Assembly (NCBI GenBank): GCA_020853655.1
Contig: JADYYL010000158.1
Span: forward strand, 1-18,160
From: Deltaproteobacteria bacterium
GTDB lineage: Bacteria > Bdellovibrionota_C > UBA2361 > SZUA-149 > JADYYL01
Reading direction: 5' to 3'
Length of the DNA stretch: 18,160 bases
In this document: positions 13,069 to 18,160 of the stretch, one piece after another
How positions within the stretch are numbered: the first letter of the stretch is position 1
Layout of the letters: every line of letters starts with the position of its first letter
Notes under the pieces: model-generated
The model's input: the letters and a program-made list of their open reading frames with translations, nothing else
Told to the model about the DNA's origin: nothing
Database searches by the model: none
Program-made: the position numbers and the translations under genes

Positions 13069-14664
13069 TCAGCAACTGTAGGTCGCACCCTTTGGAGAAC
13101 GGTCTCCTCGGCGCAGTATAGCGAAGCGTTTGTTCTGCACCAGGTGTTCAAGGATCTTGAAGACCGCCTCCGGATCGCTCGAACCGCAGGCTGCCGCGAT
13201 TGCCTCGACATTGCGGGGCTGCGAACCACCCCGGCGGACCTCAGCCACGACCTTCTGTTGGAGGGCGACGACTTCTTCCGCCGCCTTCTTCCCCGCCTCG
13301 ACGCCGGGTTGATGATAGGCATTGATGCCAACAAGCGCCGCATACATTCCGACGGCCCGCTCAAAGAGCGCGATGAGCGCACCCAGACTTTTCGCTGATA
13401 GTTGGTCGATCGTGATCGTGATCGAGTCGCGCTGATTCTCAAAGAGCGCGCGACGAGTTCCCTGGAAGAATCCGTTGAGATAGTCGCCAGAAGTGACGCC
13501 CTCTCGAACCTCAAGCGTTTTGTCGGGGAGCTGCTGCGTGTAGTCGGAAAGTACTTCGAGAAACGTTGCGAAGAAATTATTTACGCAGTCACGCAGCTGC
13601 TGAACATAGGCATGCTGATCGGTGGAACCCTTGTTTCCGTATACTGCGATCCCTTGGTGAACGACATTTCCCTTCAGATCGCGCTCTTTCCCGAGCGACT
13701 CCATGACGAGCTGCTGAAGATATTTACTCATCAGCACGAGGCGATCTTTATAAGGAAGGATCACCATGTCCTTCTTGCCTTTCCCTTCGCCGGAGACAAA
13801 CCACATCAGAGCAAGCAGCGCTGCCGGATTCTGAACGGTCACGCGCGCACGCGTGAGCACATCCATCTCTTCCGCGCCGGAGAGGAACGCATCTACATCA
13901 ATGCCCTGGAGCGCTGCTGGCAAGAGTCCAACGGCAGAGAACAGCGACGTTCTCCCGCCGACCCAGTCCCACATCGGAAAAGTTCGGAGCCACTTCTCGC
14001 TCGTCGCTCGCTGATCGAGCTTGCTACCGGAGGATGTTACCGCGACGGCATGGGCCGCAAAGCTGAGATCGAGCCGTTGATACGCTGCGGCGGCTTCGAG
14101 CATGCCGTTTGCCGTTTCGACTGTTCCGCCAGATTTCGAGATCACCACGCTCAACGTCGACGCGAGCTCTTTTCCAAGGGTCGCATACATTCGTTGAAAG
14201 CCGTCGGGGTCAGTATTGTCGAGGAACAGCACCTTCATTTTGTCGGCGGCCGAGCCAAGTGCGTCGGCGACGAGCTGAGGACCAAGCGCCGATCCACCGA
14301 TGCCGATGAGCAACACCGTTGTGAACTTCTCGGTCGTCGCGGGACGGACCTTCCCACTGTGCACAGCGGCGGCGAACTCTTTGACAAGCTTCTTCGCGTC
14401 TTCGATCTGCGTGCGGAGTTCGTCGTTCGGGGCGAGCTTTGGAGCGCGGAGCCAGTAGTGCCCGACCATTCGCTGCTCGTCGGGATTGGCAATCTCTCCC
14501 TGCTCGAGCGCCTCCATGGCGTCCATTGCGGCTTGAACCCGATTCTCCATCGACGGGAGCCACGATTCGTCGAACCGCATTCTACTGATATCAACGGCGA
14601 AGCCGACGCTCGGAAGCGACAGATAGTATTTGGAGTACTTCTCCCAGAGTGCTTGGCCTTCCAT
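13069..14664 (-). CDS. pgi: Glucose-6-phosphate isomerase (cyanobacterial/chlamydial-like type)
   Basis: Interconverts glucose-6-phosphate and fructose-6-phosphate in glycolysis and gluconeogenesis. 531 residues with sugar-isomerase domains: LIGIGGSALGPQLV (119-132), VVISKSGGTVET (173-184), WDWVGGRTSLFSAVGLLPA (232-250), LQQLVMESLGKERD (316-329, catalytic Glu near 322), GNKGSTDQHAYVQQLRD (343-359, catalytic His351) and INAYHQPGVEAGKKAAEEV (447-465, catalytic Lys near 459-460). The run PYKDRL...YLQQLVMESLGKE plus VYGNKGSTDQHAY and the extra C-terminal helical tail with AACGSSDPEAVFKILEHL are typical of the cyanobacterial-type enzyme rather than the E. coli type. The start at 14664 has GGAGAAG about 6-9 nt upstream. 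A TTGACA/TATAGT promoter fits, with a leader of about 50 nt. Divergent from the barrel gene, convergent with metF. Confidence 0.95.
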   Translation of the reverse strand: MEGQALWEKYSKYYLSLPSVGFAVDISRMRFDESWLPSMENRVQAAMDAMEALEQGEIANPDEQRMVGHYWLRAPKLAPNDELRTQIEDAKKLVKEFAAAVHSGKVRPATTEKFTTVLLIGIGGSALGPQLVADALGSAADKMKVLFLDNTDPDGFQRMYATLGKELASTLSVVISKSGGTVETANGMLEAAAAYQRLDLSFAAHAVAVTSSGSKLDQRATSEKWLRTFPMWDWVGGRTSLFSAVGLLPAALQGIDVDAFLSGAEEMDVLTRARVTVQNPAALLALMWFVSGEGKGKKDMVILPYKDRLVLMSKYLQQLVMESLGKERDLKGNVVHQGIAVYGNKGSTDQHAYVQQLRDCVNNFFATFLEVLSDYTQQLPDKTLEVREGVTSGDYLNGFFQGTRRALFENQRDSITITIDQLSAKSLGALIALFERAVGMYAALVGINAYHQPGVEAGKKAAEEVVALQQKVVAEVRRGGSQPRNVEAIAAACGSSDPEAVFKILEHLVQNKRFAILRRGDRSPKGATYSC

Positions 14665-14721
14665 CGTTTGCTTCTCCGTGTGTGTGGGAAAACGATCGCC
14701 ACGTCGGGCGACCTGGGGGGA

Positions 14722-14752
14722 ACTATACCAATCTGCTGAATTTGCTTGTCAA
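14722..14752 (-). promoter_or_regulatory. Sigma-70-like promoter of pgi
   Basis: Minus strand: perfect -35 TTGACA (14752-14747), 19-nt spacer, -10 TATAGT (14727-14722). Predicted start near 14715, about 50 nt before the pgi ATG. The spacer is 2 nt longer than ideal. The -35 overlaps the -35 of the opposite promoter. Confidence 0.65.
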
Positions 14753-14775
14753 CATTTCTCCCGCGTCTCTATCAT
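14746..14775 (+). promoter_or_regulatory. Sigma-70-like promoter of the outer-membrane barrel gene
   Basis: -35 TTGTCA (14746-14751), 18-nt spacer, -10 TATCAT (14770-14775). The usual 6-7 nt discriminator puts the transcription start at or next to 14782, the A of the start codon, predicting a leaderless or nearly leaderless mRNA. The discriminator GCGCGC is G-C rich. Confidence 0.55.
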
Positions 14776-14781
14776 GCGCGC

Positions 14782-15759
14782 ATGATTTCTACTCGTCTCC
14801 TTTTCGACACCCTCCGCCTCTGCCGACGATTCGGTCATGAGCTCCGAATCGCGCTGCCGCTCGGTGCGCTCTCTCTTGGCTTGGGCGCGACGCCCTCTCT
14901 CGCCGAGGAATCGACGTTCCTCAAGGAACACCACGGGTTCTTTCACCTGCTGCGCGGAGGCGAGCCCGATCTCAAGCTCTCGGCGATGTATCAGCCTGAA
15001 AACGACGAGGAGGCGGGACCGGGGAGTTACGACCTGCTTGATATGAGTGCAGGTCTCGAGGTTCCGATTCCGCTCCAAGAAAGTTTGTATCTCCGGGCTG
15101 GATTCGATTACGACGCGCGGAGCTATGAATTCAACTCCACCTCGCGCCGAGTGGTGCCTGGGCTGAACGACACCTGGCACAAAATTTCGCTGACGGCCGG
15201 TGCTGGCTTATTCCTTGGTGACGATCTTCTGATCACCGGCGTCGCTCGACCGGGGATCTACACGGATCTCGAGGAGATGACTGACGAAGATGCGATGCGA
15301 CTCTTCGGCGAAGGGATGCTCGTCTACCGCATCAACCCCGGAACACAGATCCTCGCCGGTGCCGCGTATGACGAGATCTACGATGATACTCCACTCTATC
15401 CGCTCATCGGACTCCGCTTGATGAGCGAAGAGGGCGATCTGAATGTGACCCTCACGTTCCCCCGTGAGGCCCGAATCGGCGTGCACATCTCAACCGACGC
15501 AGAGGTTTACGGGGGACTGTGGATCACGGGTGATGAATATCGACTTCACGCGGACGACGTCGAGTTTGATGCGCACATTCATGATCGTCGCATCGGCGGC
15601 GGACTCCGCTACTGGGCAAATTCGACGTTCAGCTTTCAACTCGAAGGCGGCGTTCTCTACGACAGCGAACTCGAGTTCAAGATTCGCGGCGAACCGGTGT
15701 TTCGCGGCGAAACGCAGAAAACGGGGTATGCGCGGCTCTCCATGGGCCTCACCTTCTAG
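14782..15759 (+). CDS. Outer-membrane beta-barrel protein, function unknown
   Basis: 325 residues from the ATG at 14782. The N-terminus is a long signal peptide: basic RLCRRFGHELR, hydrophobic IALPLGALSLGLGA, cleavage near SLA-EE (about residue 41). The mature chain is acidic and shows alternating hydrophobic strands with aromatic ends (DLKLSAMYQ, LYLRAGFDYDAR, HKISLTAGAGLFL, DEYRLHAD, GGLRYWANSTFSFQLEGGVLYD), ending in GYARLSMGLTF; a terminal Phe is the usual BAM recognition signal of outer-membrane proteins. The pattern resembles uncharacterised barrels such as DUF6268, but I cannot confirm the family. The frame extends 12 codons upstream, into the promoter, so the downstream ATG is preferred. 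No strong ribosome binding site is present, in line with leaderless initiation. Confidence 0.8.
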   Translation: MISTRLLFDTLRLCRRFGHELRIALPLGALSLGLGATPSLAEESTFLKEHHGFFHLLRGGEPDLKLSAMYQPENDEEAGPGSYDLLDMSAGLEVPIPLQESLYLRAGFDYDARSYEFNSTSRRVVPGLNDTWHKISLTAGAGLFLGDDLLITGVARPGIYTDLEEMTDEDAMRLFGEGMLVYRINPGTQILAGAAYDEIYDDTPLYPLIGLRLMSEEGDLNVTLTFPREARIGVHISTDAEVYGGLWITGDEYRLHADDVEFDAHIHDRRIGGGLRYWANSTFSFQLEGGVLYDSELEFKIRGEPVFRGETQKTGYARLSMGLTF

Positions 15760-15780
15760 AGCCGCCTAAGGAAGCCGATC

Positions 15781-16050
15781 TCGGCGACATACTTGGTTGC
15801 GGGAAAGCCTCCGCTGCTCGCTGATAAGAACACGCTCCGCGCCCTGTCTGCCGCGCGAGCTCGGCTCCCTCAGCACCTTTCATAAAGTCCGATCGGAGAA
15901 CCGTTACCTTGGTGCCATACTTCGTTGCGGGACATGTCCTGCGGTGCTCGCGGATCAGAACACGCTCCGGGCCTTGTCTGCCACGCGAGCTCGGCTCCCT
16001 CAGGGCGTGGATATAGTTCAATCTTGGCGCCATGCTTGGTTACGGAAGAA
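15781..16050. repeat. Degenerate tandem repeat, about 2.3 copies of a 115-130-bp unit, in the intergenic gap
   Basis: The 327-bp gap between the barrel gene and dsbD holds no supported gene. Copy 1 starts near 15781, copy 2 near 15909 and a partial copy 3 near 16024. Each begins like TTGGCGCCATRCTTGGTT, and copies 1 and 2 share a 47-bp core (15827-15873 and 15957-16003, offset 130) with 3 mismatches, including CGCGAGCTCGGCTCCCTCAG. The offset changes from 128 to 130 to 115 along the array, so the units are not in a common reading frame, which argues against a repeat protein. Confidence 0.8.
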
Positions 16051-16086
16051 GCGGTTCGCAACGCCGCGGCGCTTGGTTTCGAAATA

Positions 16087-18160
16087 TCAGCTCGACTTCG
16101 CAGCGGCCGCCGACTTCAGGGCGTCGACGACCATCCCCGGTGTCAGCACCGTGGGTAGCGTTCGAACATCTCCGTTCGGAGCGATGATGACGTAATGGGG
16201 AACGCCGATCCCGCCGTAGCTCTGGAGCGCCTGCGTGATGACAGGATCGCGGGTCGTCCAGTCTGCTTTCAGCGCGACGACGTTCAACTCATCCATCGTC
16301 TTAGTCACGCTCTCCTTCGCAAGCACGAATCGCTCGTTAAATTTGCAGGTGATGCACCAGTCCGCGGTGAAGTCGATGAAGACGACGTTCTTTCGTAGCT
16401 TCTCCGCTTCCAAACGATCCGCTGAGAACGGGATCCATCGCACCGAAGCATCACTCATGCTCGCGCTCGAGGAGGCTCGTGCCCACGAGAGACCACGCCA
16501 CGTCTGCACGGTCGAGAGTAGGAGGGCACAAACGACAACTGCGCGGAGCGCGCGGGACCGACGTTCCACTCCAGAGCGGAAGGCGAGCTTTCGCCCACAC
16601 CACAAGATGAAGAACATGATGAGCAGGAGGAGCAACGTCGGCAATACACTCCCGGCGATCAGACTCTCGAGAACGGAGAGGAGCCAAACGACAGTGCCGA
16701 GGAGGAGGAATCCCAGGATCTGCTTGAACGTGTCCATCCACGGACCGGGCTTTGGGAGATGTCGAATCAAGTGCGAGCTTGTGGAGAGAATCACATACGG
16801 GAGCGCAAGACCCGCGCCGATGGCAAGAAAGATCGCGACGGTAAATGGGGCAGATTGGGTAAGCGCAAATGCCAACGCAGTTCCAAGGAACGGGGCGGTG
16901 CATGGCGTCGAGAGAAGCGTCGCGAGGACTCCATCGAAGAAGTGTCGAAGAAGCGGTGTCTCCTGGACATGCCGCGCAGCTCGGTTCGCGGACTGAAGTC
17001 CCGGCGGCTCGATATGGTAGAGCTCGAAGAAGCCGAGGCTTAACAGGAAAAGAATGATCGCGAGTCCGAAAACGAAAGCGGGCTCCTGGAACTGGAACCC
17101 CCATCCGACCTGATATCCGACGCTCTTTAAGCCGATGACGATCAGCGCGAGGACGAGGAATGTAAACAGCACGCCGGAGGCGAAGACGAGGGCATTCCGA
17201 AATGCCCGGCCGCGGGAGGACGAACCGGACTCCACGAAACCGAGAACCTTCAGCGAGATTACCGGAAGAACGCAGGGCATGACGTTGAGGATGATTCCTG
17301 CGAGGAAAGCGGCGATCAAGGCACCGAGGAACCCAAACGCAGAGAGCCCACCGGGCTCGGCGGCCAACACCTCCGCGCCATCTTCGCCGTGGGAAGCCTC
17401 GCGGAAACGGAGCAACTTACCGTTTCTCGCCGCGGAAGCGAACTCGGATGACCACCCTTCCGCAGCCGAATCATCGGCCTCGACGCGGAGCGGTACACGC
17501 CACTCAAATGTGAAATCCGTCTCCTGCTCACAGATCGCGCACGAGATTACACCGGTGCCGCGAAGCTCCAATCCTGACGGGGCGGCAGAGAAGCCCTTCA
17601 GGGGGAACACCGCGAGGGCACGCGACGGCTCCTCGGCGGATGAACTGGGCAGCACAGAGATCTTCGGCCGCCCGATATCCAGAACGTCGTTCGCCTCTGG
17701 GAAGAGCTGCACGTGGTTGTCGATGGTGGCAAGCGCCTTCTGCGGAATTCCGGTGAGGATCACTCCCGCCGAAAACTTCTGGCCCGGAGCAACCACTGTG
17801 CGTTCGACGACGGGTTGAAACCCAAACTGTTCCCATCCCTTGACCTGTCGCAAACGCGTCAGTGATTGCGGGGTCTGCGCATCGAAGCGCTGAAACATGT
17901 CGTAAGAGCGGGAGCCCTCGAGAGGAGACTCGGTTCCAAACGGAAGTGTGAGCTCGACCTGTCGGCCACCGGGAACACACGAGTCCTTGCAGACGAGCCA
18001 GTTGACGTCGGCTCTGATGGTAATCGGGGCGTCATGTTCTGGGATGACGAGCGGCGCATAGATGTCCGAGATGATCAGCGTCTCGGTTTCATAGCCAAAC
18101 GTGAGGATGTCGCCTTTCTCGATGTACTTGTATGGCGCCGGAAATCTCGGCGCACTCGTC
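16087..18160 (-). CDS. dsbD: Thiol:disulfide interchange protein DsbD (5' end outside the window)
   Basis: Inner-membrane protein carrying electrons from cytoplasmic thioredoxin to periplasmic thiol proteins. About 691 codons are visible and the frame is open to the right edge; an ATG at 17898 lies inside the conserved N-terminal domain and is not the start. The periplasmic N-terminal part shows NWLVCKDSCVPGGRQVELTLPF (about 18003-17937) with the two Cys expected in this domain, followed by an Ig-like region with CAICEQE. Then a membrane domain of about eight segments with the paired Cys in LNVMPCVLPVISLK and STPCTAPFLGTAL, and a C-terminal thioredoxin fold with WCITC, GVPHYVIIAPNG and a final PTVLTPGMVVDAL. 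All redox centres are present. This is the long, DsbD-type architecture, not CcdA. Its 3' end abuts the tandem repeat. Confidence 0.95.
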   Translation of the reverse strand, partial: TSAPRFPAPYKYIEKGDILTFGYETETLIISDIYAPLVIPEHDAPITIRADVNWLVCKDSCVPGGRQVELTLPFGTESPLEGSRSYDMFQRFDAQTPQSLTRLRQVKGWEQFGFQPVVERTVVAPGQKFSAGVILTGIPQKALATIDNHVQLFPEANDVLDIGRPKISVLPSSSAEEPSRALAVFPLKGFSAAPSGLELRGTGVISCAICEQETDFTFEWRVPLRVEADDSAAEGWSSEFASAARNGKLLRFREASHGEDGAEVLAAEPGGLSAFGFLGALIAAFLAGIILNVMPCVLPVISLKVLGFVESGSSSRGRAFRNALVFASGVLFTFLVLALIVIGLKSVGYQVGWGFQFQEPAFVFGLAIILFLLSLGFFELYHIEPPGLQSANRAARHVQETPLLRHFFDGVLATLLSTPCTAPFLGTALAFALTQSAPFTVAIFLAIGAGLALPYVILSTSSHLIRHLPKPGPWMDTFKQILGFLLLGTVVWLLSVLESLIAGSVLPTLLLLLIMFFILWCGRKLAFRSGVERRSRALRAVVVCALLLSTVQTWRGLSWARASSSASMSDASVRWIPFSADRLEAEKLRKNVVFIDFTADWCITCKFNERFVLAKESVTKTMDELNVVALKADWTTRDPVITQALQSYGGIGVPHYVIIAPNGDVRTLPTVLTPGMVVDALKSAAAAKSS

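Noticed and set aside
13402..14739. Long (445-codon) open frame on the plus strand opposite pgi
   Set aside because: pgi on the minus strand carries every family motif over the same bases; the antisense translation has no recognisable domain and is a by-product of G-C-biased codon use.
15749..16033. Minus- and plus-strand small open frames over the tandem repeat
   Set aside because: Repeat copies fall in different reading frames relative to each other, and in the frame with matching peptides all differences are amino-acid changing; more likely non-coding.
16087..17898. dsbD starting at the ATG at 17898
   Set aside because: The frame continues upstream with the conserved WLVCKDSCVPGG motif of the DsbD N-terminal domain up to the window edge.
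1..18160. CRISPR array, defence island, transposase, prophage, tRNA or rRNA
   Set aside because: No short regularly spaced repeats, no nuclease/toxin/recombinase motifs and no tRNA-like folds were seen; the gene content is core metabolism, envelope and maintenance.

Overview
The window is an ordinary, densely packed chromosomal segment (GC-rich, short intergenic gaps) from a Gram-negative bacterium. The Gram-negative call rests on a predicted outer-membrane beta-barrel with a terminal Phe, a lipoprotein signal and a periplasm-facing DsbD. The lineage cannot be fixed from sequence alone. The mix of a mitochondrial-type aconitase, an IDH3-like NAD isocitrate dehydrogenase, a cyanobacterial/chlamydial-type glucose-6-phosphate isomerase and a long DsbD would suit Bdellovibrionota or another under-sampled, formerly deltaproteobacterial group, but that is a weak inference.

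Layout. 1-459 (-): 5' part of aconitase, divergent from rarA (539-1954, +). rarA converges on trmH (1964-2671, -) across a hairpin that holds the rarA stop codon. An 84-bp palindromic element (2728-2811) fills the gap between trmH and an aldo/keto reductase (2928-4067, +). 4072-5690 (-) is a three-gene unit: an MFS transporter, a 66-residue orphan and a small lipoprotein. Its leader carries a dyad over an extended -10 box and a second dyad just before the ribosome binding site. 6004-10779 (-) is a four-gene operon with gaps of 2, 5 and -4 nt: acetoacetyl-CoA synthetase, HMG-CoA lyase homologue, exported phosphodiester glycosidase, NAD-isocitrate dehydrogenase. 11172-11882 (+) is an exported, highly charged coiled-coil-like protein with a textbook terminator, followed by metF (12116-12988, +), which converges on pgi (13069-14664, -). 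pgi and an outer-membrane barrel gene (14782-15759, +) diverge from promoters that share one -35 box. About 2.3 degenerate tandem copies of a 115-130-bp repeat (15781-16050) separate the barrel gene from dsbD (16087 to beyond 18160, -).

Metabolic logic. HMG-CoA lyase would make acetoacetate and acetyl-CoA, and acetoacetyl-CoA synthetase would re-activate the acetoacetate. The acetyl-CoA enters a TCA cycle for which the window encodes aconitase and NAD-IDH. This suits growth on leucine or ketone-body-like carbon.

I see no CRISPR array, tRNA, rRNA, transposase, phage or defence system. The most unusual signals are non-coding: the 84-bp palindrome, the tandem repeat before dsbD, the structured leader of the MFS operon, stop codons sitting in hairpin loops, and a promoter that predicts a leaderless mRNA.
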